From: Phycisphaerales bacterium UBA1161
GTDB lineage: Bacteria > Planctomycetota > Phycisphaerae > Tepidisphaerales > Tepidisphaeraceae
Assembly (NCBI GenBank): GCA_002311745.1
Contig: DBZL01000062.1
Span: 1-27,988, forward strand
Direction of reading: 5' to 3'
Length of the DNA: 27,988 bases
Part shown: piece after piece, positions 7,002-15,501 of the stretch
Position numbering within the stretch: position 1 is the stretch's first letter
How the letters are laid out: the number at the start of each line of letters is the position of its first letter
Made by a program: the position numbers and the translations under genes
Notes under the pieces: generated by a model
What the model was told of the DNA's origin: nothing
Seen by the model: only the letters and a program-made list of their open reading frames with translations
Databases searched by the model: none

Positions 7002-8951
7002 TCACATCGCCGCGCCCAGCATCCGCCGGTATCGCGCCAGCGCCGTCAGCGGAAAATACAGCCGATACAGGTGATATTTCAAATAGAACACCTTCGGGAA
7101 CCCCGTGCCCGTGTACCACATTTCTTCCCAGTTGCCGTCTTGGCCTTGATGGTCGATCAGCCAGTCCAGGGCACGGCGCACGGCGGAATCATCCGCCCCG
7201 GCGGCGGCCATCAGGCCCATCGCGCCCCAGGCGGTCTGTGACGCGGTGCTCTCGCCTTTGCCGATCCAGGATGGGTCTTCGTAGCTCAGGCACGATTCGC
7301 CGAAACTGCCGTCGCTCTTTTGCACGCTGCGCAGCCAGGCGGCGGCACGCTGCACGTACGGCTGGTTCATGTCTTCGCCGATGCTTTTCAATCCCGTCAG
7401 GACCTGCCAGGTGCCGTAGACGAAATTGCAGCCCCAGCGGCCCCACCAGCCGCCGCCTGCCTCCTGCGTCCTCTTTAAGAATGCGATCGCGCCGCGGACG
7501 GACGGATGATCCGGACGCAGGCCGCAATGGCCCAGGCACTCCAGGACGCGGCCGACGATGTCGGGGCAGCTTGGGTCCTGCATGGCGTTGTGATCGGCAA
7601 AGGGAACTTTTTCCAGGATGGGCCGGCTCTTGGTGCGGTCGAACGCCGACCAGCCGCCGTCGTCGTTCTGCATCGCCAAAAGCCAGTCGATTCCGCGCGC
7701 GATCGCCTCATTGGCCGTCGGTCCGCCGGCGCGGCGCATGGCCATGCACACCATCGCCGTGTCATCCACGTCCGGGTAATGCGGATTTTGAAATTCAAAA
7801 AACCAACCCGAGGGCTCGACCGCGCGGCAATTTTTCTGCCAGTCGGCGGCGACGCGGCATTCCTTCTCCAGCAGCCATTTAGTGGCCCGCCGCGCGGCGT
7901 CCGATTCCGGTGAGGTCCCCGTCTCCGCCAACGCGTGCAGGGCGATGCCGGTGTCCCACACCGGCGAAAGGCACGGCTGGATGCGGATCGCATCCCCTTC
8001 CTCGATAAAGAAATCCTCCAGATGCTTGTGCGCCGCCACCACGCGCGGATGATCGTCCGGATACGCAAGCGCCTTGAAGACGATCAGGATGTACACCATC
8101 GGCGGGAAAATCGCGCCCAGGCCTTGCGAATGATCCAGGTGATCCAGCAGCCAGTGCTCAGCGCGGCCGATGGCGCGGCGCCGCAGCGACTTGAGGGGAT
8201 GCCGATCGTAAATCTTGAGCAGTTGATCCAGCCGCAGGCAAAAATCACGCCACGATAGCGGCAAGCCGCGCGGTATTTCGCCGACGCGGTTGGCCGCAGC
8301 GCGGTCCAGGTACAGCTCGGCGATCCCCAGATTCTCCGGCAGCGAGCGCGTGTAGCGCAGCGTCGTCACCAAGCCCAGCGGCAGGATCATCGTCCGCGTC
8401 CAGGCCGAGACGTGATGCAGATTGAAGGTGAACCCCCGGGGCAGATAGACGATTTCCGGCGGGATGCTGGGGCAGGCGTCGTAGCTGACTTGGCCCAGGG
8501 CGGCGAAGTAGAACTTGGTGAAGCTGTTGCACTTTTCCGCCCCGCCCAGGCGATGCACGACCTGGCGGGCCTGCCGCATGTGCGGCGCTTGCGGATCGTG
8601 GCCCAGCAGTTTCAGCGCGAAATAAGCCTTGACGGTGCCGGACAAATCCGCCGGCCCGCCGGGGAACAGGCTCCATCCGCCATCGCTCATCTGCAGGCTG
8701 TGCAAATAGCGGCCGATCTTGGCCAGCCGCGGATCATTCTCCTGGCCGAGGATGAATTTGAGCAGGATGTATTCCGATTCCAGGATGCTGTCGCCCTGGA
8801 GCTCCCCGACCCAGTAACCATCCGGATGCTGCAGTTTCAGCAGCGCCGACTGGGCCTTGTGCAAAGCGGCGGCCACGCGATCACCAAACGCACTTCCCGC
8901 GGGGGCCGCTGAGGCCATGGAGGTGGCAACTAAGCTGTTCACGCCGGCCAA
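7002..8951 (-). CDS. shc: Squalene-hopene cyclase
   Basis: This enzyme cyclises squalene to hopene and diplopterol, the committed step of hopanoid synthesis; it is a monotopic membrane enzyme. The 649-residue length is normal. The catalytic DVDDTA motif lies at residues 394-399 (the DxDD acid that protonates squalene). Repeated QW-type motifs are visible, such as QMSDGGW, QNDDGGW, QEAGGGWWGRWG, QKSDGSFG and QGQDGNW. The C-terminal GTGFPKVFYLKYHLYRLYFP segment is typical. The start is uncertain. The frame opens with TTG at 8951, a GTG lies three codons later and an ATG at 8918, and none has a good Shine-Dalgarno site. The gene is divergent from hpnO. Confidence 0.96.
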   Translation of the reverse strand: MAGVNSLVATSMASAAPAGSAFGDRVAAALHKAQSALLKLQHPDGYWVGELQGDSILESEYILLKFILGQENDPRLAKIGRYLHSLQMSDGGWSLFPGGPADLSGTVKAYFALKLLGHDPQAPHMRQARQVVHRLGGAEKCNSFTKFYFAALGQVSYDACPSIPPEIVYLPRGFTFNLHHVSAWTRTMILPLGLVTTLRYTRSLPENLGIAELYLDRAAANRVGEIPRGLPLSWRDFCLRLDQLLKIYDRHPLKSLRRRAIGRAEHWLLDHLDHSQGLGAIFPPMVYILIVFKALAYPDDHPRVVAAHKHLEDFFIEEGDAIRIQPCLSPVWDTGIALHALAETGTSPESDAARRATKWLLEKECRVAADWQKNCRAVEPSGWFFEFQNPHYPDVDDTAMVCMAMRRAGGPTANEAIARGIDWLLAMQNDDGGWSAFDRTKSRPILEKVPFADHNAMQDPSCPDIVGRVLECLGHCGLRPDHPSVRGAIAFLKRTQEAGGGWWGRWGCNFVYGTWQVLTGLKSIGEDMNQPYVQRAAAWLRSVQKSDGSFGESCLSYEDPSWIGKGESTASQTAWGAMGLMAAAGADDSAVRRALDWLIDHQGQDGNWEEMWYTGTGFPKVFYLKYHLYRLYFPLTALARYRRMLGAAM

Positions 8952-8999
8952 AACCTAATCGGCAAGCATTGGGCAGGCAAGGGCCGGCCGCTCCGGAGG

Positions 9000-9027
9000 T
9001 TGATTCACCTTCACTTTCCCATAGAAT
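9000..9027 (+). promoter_or_regulatory. Sigma70-like promoter for hpnO-hpnN
   Basis: TTGATT (9000-9005) and TAGAAT (9022-9027) are separated by 16 bases in the shc/hpnO gap. The -10 box matches the consensus at five of six positions. The start point would lie about 15 bases before the hpnO ATG at 9050. Confidence 0.5.
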
Positions 9028-9049
9028 CCCGTTTTACGCGCAAGTGACT

Positions 9050-10435
9050 ATGCACAATGATTTCAGGGCCTGGTTGGACCAGCACCGCGGGCGCGGGTTC
9101 GACCTGCATCAAAAGCATATCAATCCGGCGTTTGTCAAAATGCTCCGGGCGATCGGCTTCGACCGGGATTACGTCCGCGGCGAGGGCTGCTATTTGTGGG
9201 ATGAGCAGGGGAACAAATATCTCGACCTTCTGACCGGCTGGGGGGTTTTTGCCCTGGGTCGCAATCATCCCAAGATCAAATCCGTCCTCAAGCAGCTTCT
9301 GGACTTGGACCGGCCCAATTTGGTGCGGATGGACTGCGGCCTGCTCAGCGGCCTGGTGGCCGAGGCCCTCACGCGGCACACCACCGACCAGTTGTCCCGC
9401 GTCTTCTTCACCAACAGCGGCACCGAGTCCGTCGAGGCGGCGATCAAATTCGCCCGTTGCGTCACCGGCCGCCAGGACATCATCTACTGCGATCACGCCT
9501 TCCACGGCCTGACCCTGGGCTCCCTGTCGATCAACGGCGCCGACTTCTTCCGCGAGCGCTTCGGCGAGCTTGTCCCCGGCGGGCGAAAAATTCCCTTCAA
9601 CGATCTGGCGGCGCTGGAGAAAGAATTGTCCGGCCGGTGTGCCGCGGCGTTCTTCGTCGAGCCGGTCCAGGGCAAAAGCTGCGAAGTCGTGGCGGATGGC
9701 TATCTGGCCGAAGCGCAGCGCCTCTGCCGCAAGCACGGCACCCTGCTGGTGCTCGACGAGGTGCAGTGCGGACTTGGCCGCACCGGCAAGTGGTTCTGCT
9801 TCCAGCACTGGCCCGACATCGAGCCGGACATCCTCTGCGTGGCCAAGGCCCTCTCCGGCGGCTTCGTCCCCGTGGGCGCGGTCATCACCACGCCGCGCAT
9901 CATGGATGGCGTCTTCAACTCCCTGGAGCGATGCGTCATCCACTCCAACACCTTCGGACAAAACGACATGGCCATGGCTACCGCCCTGGCCACCCTCCAG
10001 GTCATCGAAGAGGACAAGCTGGTGGAGAACGCCGCCGCCATGGGCGATTACGTCATGCAGAAGCTGCGGCCCATCGCCGAAGGCTGCCCCTTCGTTTCCG
10101 CCGTCCGCGGCAAGGGCCTGATGTTCGGCATCGACTTCGCCCGCCCCCGTTCCTCGCTGAAGCTGAAGATGGCCTGGGACATGCTCCACCGGCTCAACTT
10201 CGGCGTGTTCGGACAGATGATCATCATCCCGCTGCTGGACAAGCATCACATTCTGACCCAGGTGGCGGGATATCACACGGAAGTGATCAAGTTCTTGCCG
10301 CCCATGATCATCACCACCCAGGACCTGGATTGGTTCCTTAGCGCCGTGGACGATGTTCTGGCCGACACCCAACGCGTCCCCGGCGCCGCCTGGGACACGG
10401 TCACGGGCCTGGCCAAGCGGGCGATGTTGGCGTGA
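9050..10435 (+). CDS. hpnO: HpnO, class III aminotransferase for aminobacteriohopanetriol
   Basis: HpnO is a PLP enzyme that converts the aldehyde form of ribosyl/formyl-hopane to 35-aminobacteriohopanetriol. The 461-residue product shows the class III layout: TNSGTESVEAAIK near residue 121, DHAFHGLTLGS near 148, LVLDEVQCGLGRTG near 233 with Asp236 for the PLP pyridine nitrogen, and CVAKALSGG with the PLP lysine at K266. The assignment to HpnO and not to ornithine or GABA aminotransferases relies on the hopanoid context and on similarity to the cluster's known aminotransferase. The ATG at 9050 has no clear Shine-Dalgarno site. It is followed by hpnN, 38 bases downstream if the ATG at 10474 is used. 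Confidence 0.87.
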   Translation: MHNDFRAWLDQHRGRGFDLHQKHINPAFVKMLRAIGFDRDYVRGEGCYLWDEQGNKYLDLLTGWGVFALGRNHPKIKSVLKQLLDLDRPNLVRMDCGLLSGLVAEALTRHTTDQLSRVFFTNSGTESVEAAIKFARCVTGRQDIIYCDHAFHGLTLGSLSINGADFFRERFGELVPGGRKIPFNDLAALEKELSGRCAAAFFVEPVQGKSCEVVADGYLAEAQRLCRKHGTLLVLDEVQCGLGRTGKWFCFQHWPDIEPDILCVAKALSGGFVPVGAVITTPRIMDGVFNSLERCVIHSNTFGQNDMAMATALATLQVIEEDKLVENAAAMGDYVMQKLRPIAEGCPFVSAVRGKGLMFGIDFARPRSSLKLKMAWDMLHRLNFGVFGQMIIIPLLDKHHILTQVAGYHTEVIKFLPPMIITTQDLDWFLSAVDDVLADTQRVPGAAWDTVTGLAKRAMLA

Positions 10436-10444
10436 GGCGCTGGA

Positions 10445-10460
10445 GCCCGCCGCGGCGGGC
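10445..10460. repeat. 16-bp perfect GC palindrome between hpnO and hpnN
   Basis: GCCCGCCGCGGCGGGC is its own reverse complement. It sits between the hpnO stop and the preferred hpnN ATG. It could form an intercistronic hairpin or bind a dimeric protein; neither is shown. Confidence 0.45.
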
Positions 10461-10473
10461 GGCGTTTGCTCCC

Positions 10474-13206
10474 ATGAGTTTCCTACAACGTCGGTTGCTC
10501 AAGGGGGTCCTGATCGTCGCCTCGCACCCGCGGGCGACGCTGGGCGTGGTCCTGGCCGTTCTGGCCGCCGCCATCGTCGCCGCCACCCGCCTGACCATCT
10601 CGAGCGACCAAAACAAGCTCTTTTCCGCCAAGGTTCCGTTTTTCCGCGACTATTTGCAGTTCGTCCAGCGGTTTCCGGAGAACGAAGCGGTTTACATCGT
10701 CATCGAGCCGCGCGATCCCGGGGCGCCTCCGCCGGTGCAGCATTGGACCGCCGCCGCCGACGCCGTCACCCAGCGCCTGCAGAGTCTGACGCGGTACGTT
10801 AAGCTGGCCGTGTGCAAAATCCCGCTCGATCAGCTCGGGCGCCAGGGAATTCTCTTCCAGGACCCCGCCGAGCTTCACGCCCATTTCAACCAGATCGAGC
10901 CGATGATCCCCCTGGCCCGCTTCTGGGGCCAAAAGGCTGATTTGCAGACGCAGTTCATGGGCCGCTCGCCGATGGAGCGATTCCTGGCCGGCGTCATCAT
11001 CCGCCGGGACGATCAGACCGCCGGCTTCGTCGCCAAGTTGGCCGATTCCTGGAACGCCGCCTTGGCCAATCCATCGCTTCCCATGCGGGTGGGCGCCGGC
11101 GTTGTGGACCTTCGCTCCTCCGCCCCCACCAGCCCCAGAGAACTGGGCTATTTCTACGTCCCCAACGAGCAGGACCGCCGGCAGTGGCGCATCCTCGTGC
11201 GTGTCTACCCCGTCCGCAATTTCAGCTCGCTCACTTCCATCACGCACACGGTGAACGCGATCCGCGACGCGGCGGTGGACGCGGCCAAGCCGTTTGGCGA
11301 ATTCAAGATCGGCGTGACCGGCCGCCCGGCCCTGGAAGCCGACGAGATGCACGCCACCAACGTCGACTCCCACCATGCCGAGATCGCGGCGCTTTTGGTC
11401 GTCTTCATCGGCCTGCTGATTATGCTGCGCTCCCTGTGGCTGGCGTTGGCGGCGGAAATCGCCCTGGGCGTCGGCATCGGCTGGACCTGCGGCTGGGCCA
11501 CCCTCAGCGTCGGTGAATTGAATCTTCTATCGGTTGTATTTTTAATCGCCCTGATCGGCATCGGCATGGATTACCTCGTGCAGATTCTGACTCGCTATCG
11601 CCTCGAGGCCCGGCGGTACCAGCGCCCCACCGCCGTTTGGGTGCGCGTCTTCAAGCACGTGGGCCCGCCCATCAACATCGCCTGCCTCGGCGCCGCCGGG
11701 GCATTCCTGGTCTCCATGCTGACCGATTTCCGCGGCGCCGCGGAATTGGGCATCATCGCCGGCGTTGGACTGATCCTCTGCCTGCTCGCCGGCTACACCG
11801 TGTTGCCGGCGCTGCTCGTGCTCTTTCCTCCGAAATTGCGGCCCCTCGCCCTGCACCGGCGCTATGGCCACTGGCGGCTGGGCGGACCGGCAAAGCTGAT
11901 CCTGCCCCTGATTTGGATCGCCGCCCTGGCCCTCGGGTCGCCGGCGATGCAGAAAACCTACTTCAGTCCCGGCCTGATCGAACTGCAAGTGCCCAACCTT
12001 GAATCCGTGCGCCTCGTGCGCACCTTGCAGGCCTGGTCGGCGATCGTTTTGTCTCGCGACCCGGCCCAGCTCCGCCGCGTGCGCGATGCGGTGGCGCCCC
12101 TGGCGGTGGTCGCTTCCACCGAAAGCGTCCTGGAGGCCCAGGACAACGCCGATTGGCTCAAGCACCACGCCGACCCGTTGCGCGTCGATTGGTCGCCCCC
12201 GACGCCGATCGCGGCCGGCGACCTGCCGCACCTGTCCGTCAAGGCCGCCAACCTGGCGGATCATTTCGATCCGCCCCCCGCCACAGCCCCCAGCACCGCG
12301 CCGGCCGCGACGCTTCCCCCCGCCACGCCCGCCGGCCGCGCCGCCGCGCGCTCGCTGCGCGACTTTGCCGGCCGCATCGATGCTCTGGCGCCTTCCGAGG
12401 CTCCCCGCGCCGCCCAGCGCCTCTGTGCCTGGCAGGAAGTCTTCGCCCACGAGCTCAAAGATCTGCTCGATCAGTTTGCTCCGGTCGAGCTGAACATCCA
12501 GACGGTGCCGGCGGAGGTCCGCAGGCATCTGCTCAGCGACGATGGTTTCTACGCCCTGCACATCTATCCGCGCAAGGACCTGTGGGATCAGCCCAACCTG
12601 ATCGAGTTCACCAACGGCGTCGAGAAGGCCGTCGCCACCGTGCCCGGCGCCCCGCCCGTCACCGGCATCGCCTCCAACGTCTATCACACCACCGGCGCCA
12701 TCCGCTGGGCTTTCTTTGAAGCCACCGTCTACGCTCTGGCCCTGATCTGCATCCTGGTCTACCTGGACTTCGGCAAGCTGCGGCCGACCCTGGCGGCCAT
12801 CAGCGTGCTGGGGTTCGGCCTGCCCATGCTGGTGGCCATCATGGGCCTGCGCGGCATGACCTGGAACTTTGCCAATTTCTTCGGCCTGCCCATCCTCATC
12901 GGCGCCGGCTATGAGTACGGCGTGTTCCTGGTGCACCGATACCTGGAAGCCAAGAAATACCCGCGCCGCGTCTGGCGCCGCTGGGATGCCAGCGACAGTG
13001 CCCTGCTTCTGTGCGCCTTCATCACCTCCAGCAGCTTCGGCTTCTTTTGGCTCCTGGCCCACCACGAAGGGCTCAAGAGCCTGGGCTGCGTCATGACCCT
13101 GGGAACGATCTGCATTTACCTGGCCGGCCTGCTGGTGCTGCGCCCCATCCTGCGCTGGAAGTTAGACCGGTCCCACAAAAAGGAAATGATGTATGCCGAA
13201 TGCTGA
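10474..13206 (+). CDS. hpnN: HpnN, RND/MMPL-family hopanoid transporter
   Basis: HpnN is an inner-membrane RND transporter that shuttles hopanoids toward the outer membrane. The product of 910 residues has an N-terminal membrane helix, a periplasmic domain and a first helix bundle with the MMPL signature GIGMDYLVQ. A second large extracytoplasmic domain carries a proline/alanine-rich stretch (PPPATAPSTAPAAT). A second bundle then holds FFGLPILIGAGYEYGVFLVHRY, the mirror of the first signature. The duplicated layout and length suit the family. An in-frame GTG at 10432 overlaps the hpnO stop and would add 14 low-complexity residues across the GC palindrome, so the ATG at 10474 is preferred. It is convergent with hpnE. 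Confidence 0.9.
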   Translation: MSFLQRRLLKGVLIVASHPRATLGVVLAVLAAAIVAATRLTISSDQNKLFSAKVPFFRDYLQFVQRFPENEAVYIVIEPRDPGAPPPVQHWTAAADAVTQRLQSLTRYVKLAVCKIPLDQLGRQGILFQDPAELHAHFNQIEPMIPLARFWGQKADLQTQFMGRSPMERFLAGVIIRRDDQTAGFVAKLADSWNAALANPSLPMRVGAGVVDLRSSAPTSPRELGYFYVPNEQDRRQWRILVRVYPVRNFSSLTSITHTVNAIRDAAVDAAKPFGEFKIGVTGRPALEADEMHATNVDSHHAEIAALLVVFIGLLIMLRSLWLALAAEIALGVGIGWTCGWATLSVGELNLLSVVFLIALIGIGMDYLVQILTRYRLEARRYQRPTAVWVRVFKHVGPPINIACLGAAGAFLVSMLTDFRGAAELGIIAGVGLILCLLAGYTVLPALLVLFPPKLRPLALHRRYGHWRLGGPAKLILPLIWIAALALGSPAMQKTYFSPGLIELQVPNLESVRLVRTLQAWSAIVLSRDPAQLRRVRDAVAPLAVVASTESVLEAQDNADWLKHHADPLRVDWSPPTPIAAGDLPHLSVKAANLADHFDPPPATAPSTAPAATLPPATPAGRAAARSLRDFAGRIDALAPSEAPRAAQRLCAWQEVFAHELKDLLDQFAPVELNIQTVPAEVRRHLLSDDGFYALHIYPRKDLWDQPNLIEFTNGVEKAVATVPGAPPVTGIASNVYHTTGAIRWAFFEATVYALALICILVYLDFGKLRPTLAAISVLGFGLPMLVAIMGLRGMTWNFANFFGLPILIGAGYEYGVFLVHRYLEAKKYPRRVWRRWDASDSALLLCAFITSSSFGFFWLLAHHEGLKSLGCVMTLGTICIYLAGLLVLRPILRWKLDRSHKKEMMYAEC

Positions 13207-13208
13207 AC

Positions 13209-13225
13209 GCTGAATTCAATTCAGC
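13209..13225. terminator. Bidirectional hairpin between hpnN and hpnE
   Basis: GCTGAATT and AATTCAGC are exact reverse complements around one base; a real loop would open 3-5 bases. It is AT-rich in otherwise GC-rich DNA and lies in the 24-base gap between two convergent stop codons, so it probably serves both genes. No long T-tract follows. Confidence 0.5.
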
Positions 13226-13230
13226 ATTCA

Positions 13231-14604
13231 TCATTCGGATTTCGCGGTCGCGAGGACGCGCGCCGGCCATTGCAACGGCAAATCCGCCGCAAGGAATTTC
13301 CTCCCCGTGATCGCCTCGGCCGCCAGATACCCGCTTCGCACCGCCCCCTCCATGGTCGCCGGCCAGCCGGTCCGCGTGTAATCGCCGGCAAGAAAGAGAT
13401 TGGCGATGCCGCCGGGCGGCGGGGCCTGCGCCGGACGCAGGCGGTCCACGCCCGGCAGTGGCGAGAACGTCGCACGCTTTTCGATCACGATCACGCCGCG
13501 ATCCAGCTTCGCCTCCCGCGCCGCCGCGAACGTCGAGCGAATCTGGTTGACCAGCACATCCAGGCACTGGTCTTTGGGCCGACCCGCCCAATCGCGGGCA
13601 GCGCTGATGACGCCGTGGACCACGCGGCCTTCGCTATCCTTGCGGAACAGCCACTGCAGCGGCCCGCCCATCAGGGCCGCGTGCGGCATCGACAGCACCG
13701 GCCGATCAAACCACAAATGCGCGCCCAGGATCGGGACGCTCTCAAGCTGGCTTAAACCGGCGAATCGCCCGTCCGCGGCCGCAAGTTCCGGCGGGATCCA
13801 TTTATCCAGCGCCTGATAATGGGTCGCCAGGACAACCGCTTGGGCTTCCAAAAACTCATCATCCAGTTCCACGCCGATGGCGCGCTGGCCGGAAAATCGC
13901 AGCCCCGTCATGCGCGTCCCCAGCCGCACATCCCGGCAGGGAATCTTCTCGTACAACCGCCCCAGCGGGCACGCCGGCGTGCCAAATCGATACCCCGACG
14001 CATGAAAGAGCAGCGATTCCTGCAAGACCTGAATGGCGTAGCCCGCGCTGGCCCGTCGGCATTGCTCGTTGAGCGCGCTGACCAGCACGATCTCGTAAAA
14101 CCGCTCGATCAGATCTTCGCTTTGGCCATGGTCCGCCAGCCACTGGCCGAATGCCGTCTCGGCCAGCTTCGCTCGTCCCCCGCGGCCCAGGCGCAGCATC
14201 GCCGCCATCGCCCGGGCAAGCTGCCACCGCTGGCGCAGGCTCAGGGCGCCGAACGTCGCGCCGCCGAGAAGCAGATGCAGCGGCGCCGGCAGCCGGCGCC
14301 CACCGCGCAGGCCGTGCGTTTTGCCGCGCGGATCAACAAAGCGGATGGTGTTCTCCCAATGGATGCGGTCGGCAACCCCGATGCGGGCGTAGAAATCCAA
14401 CAGGTTCGTGCAGCAGCCCAGCAGCACGTGCTGGCAGTTGTCCAGCACTTCTGCGGTTTGGGGATCTTCAAAGGAGCCGGCCCGTCCGCCCAGGGTTTTG
14501 CGCGCTTCGATCAGGGTGACGGGCCCATGGGCGGATTCCAGGGCGACGGCGGCCGCCATTCCCGCCAAGCCGCCGCCCACCACCACCACGCGCTGATCCG
14601 CCAC
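13231..14604 (-). CDS. hpnE: HpnE, FAD-dependent hydroxysqualene dehydroxylase
   Basis: HpnE reduces hydroxysqualene to squalene in the HpnCDE route. The 457-residue product begins with a dinucleotide-binding fold (VVVVGGGLAGMAAAVALE, GxGxxG at residues 10-15) followed by LIEARKTLGGRAGSF, the usual second FAD contact. The C-terminal NLFLAGDYTRTGWPATMEGAVRSG is the flavin-binding closing motif of the phytoene-desaturase/amine-oxidase family. The start is GTG at 14602-14604, with AAGGGG 8 bases upstream. It lies 3 bases after the hpnD stop in the hpnC-hpnD-hpnE operon. Confidence 0.94.
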   Translation of the reverse strand: MADQRVVVVGGGLAGMAAAVALESAHGPVTLIEARKTLGGRAGSFEDPQTAEVLDNCQHVLLGCCTNLLDFYARIGVADRIHWENTIRFVDPRGKTHGLRGGRRLPAPLHLLLGGATFGALSLRQRWQLARAMAAMLRLGRGGRAKLAETAFGQWLADHGQSEDLIERFYEIVLVSALNEQCRRASAGYAIQVLQESLLFHASGYRFGTPACPLGRLYEKIPCRDVRLGTRMTGLRFSGQRAIGVELDDEFLEAQAVVLATHYQALDKWIPPELAAADGRFAGLSQLESVPILGAHLWFDRPVLSMPHAALMGGPLQWLFRKDSEGRVVHGVISAARDWAGRPKDQCLDVLVNQIRSTFAAAREAKLDRGVIVIEKRATFSPLPGVDRLRPAQAPPPGGIANLFLAGDYTRTGWPATMEGAVRSGYLAAEAITGRKFLAADLPLQWPARVLATAKSE

Positions 14605-14607
14605 GGC

Positions 14608-15501
14608 TCATCCCCTTGCGCGGGCCGCCCGCCAGGCGATGCGCAGCTTCGACAGCGGCGAGAGCGACACGCGCTGCCGCAGCACGCGCGTCGGATCGGC
14701 GGCGATTTTTTCCAAGAGTTCCCGGTAGATTTGCGTCATCGCCGCCAGCGTCGGCCGGCTGTCCCGTTCGATTCTTTCCTCCAGCGGCGCCGATTTCTGG
14801 TAATACTGCCGCGCCCGCTCGATCTGCCGCGACATCATCTCGCCGAAGCGCTGGGTGCCGCGGCCGTCGCATAAATCCGCCGCCGACACGCCCGCGGCGG
14901 CCAGTTCCTCCTGCGGCAGATAGACGCGCCCGCGCCGCGCGTCCTCCCGCAGATCGCGCAGGATGTTGGTCAATTGAAACGCGATCCCCCGGTCGATCGC
15001 CAGGGCGATGGTGGCCTGGGCCCCCTCGAAGCCGAAGATGTGGATGCTGGCCACGCCCACGACGCCGGCCACGCGGTAGCAATACTGTTTGAGGTCCTCG
15101 AACGTCTGCAGCGCCGCCCCGTCCAGGTCCTGCCGCTGGGCGGCGATGACTTCGCTGAAGACGTAGGGTGGCACCGCGTAGCGCTGCACCATCTCGACGA
15201 ACGCCGGCCACAAGGGCTGGCCGTCGGCGGGAATCTGCCCGGCCGTCGCCGCCTGCGTGCTGGCGGCCCAGGCGTCCAGGGCCGCGCGACGCTGCGCCAC
15301 GCTCTGGCCGTCGAGCCCGTCGGCGATGTCGTCCACCAGGCGCATGTACGCGTAGAGGGCGAACATCGCGCAGCGCCGCGGCTGCGGCAGCAGTTTCATC
15401 CCGTAGTAAAAATTCCGCGCTTCCGAGCGGGCGAGCTGCTCGCAGTATTGCCGCGACCGTTCCAGAGAGACGGCGACCGTGGCGACGGCGGCAAGGCTCA
15501 T
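14608..15501 (-). CDS. hpnD: HpnD, presqualene diphosphate synthase
   Basis: HpnD condenses two farnesyl diphosphates to presqualene diphosphate. The 297-residue product is an all-helical trans-isoprenyl diphosphate synthase with the two acidic motifs: DDIAD at residues 57-61 and RDLREDARRGRVYLP starting near residue 182 (D183, D187). The ATG at 15499-15501 is chosen because GGAGG precedes it at 6-7 bases and because it overlaps the hpnC stop as ATGA; a longer in-frame version would run into hpnC. The tight overlap predicts translational coupling with hpnC. A phytoene synthase is the main alternative, but the paired hpnC and hpnE argue for HpnD. Confidence 0.93.
   Translation of the reverse strand: MSLAAVATVAVSLERSRQYCEQLARSEARNFYYGMKLLPQPRRCAMFALYAYMRLVDDIADGLDGQSVAQRRAALDAWAASTQAATAGQIPADGQPLWPAFVEMVQRYAVPPYVFSEVIAAQRQDLDGAALQTFEDLKQYCYRVAGVVGVASIHIFGFEGAQATIALAIDRGIAFQLTNILRDLREDARRGRVYLPQEELAAAGVSAADLCDGRGTQRFGEMMSRQIERARQYYQKSAPLEERIERDSRPTLAAMTQIYRELLEKIAADPTRVLRQRVSLSPLSKLRIAWRAARARG

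Noticed and set aside
9011..10372. A 453-codon open frame opposite hpnO
   Set aside because: It is the antisense shadow of a well-supported aminotransferase, with no own motif or ribosome site.
11542..13065. A 507-codon open frame opposite hpnN
   Set aside because: Composition is G/Q/A/D-rich with no recognisable motif, and hpnN on the other strand is a clear full-length transporter.
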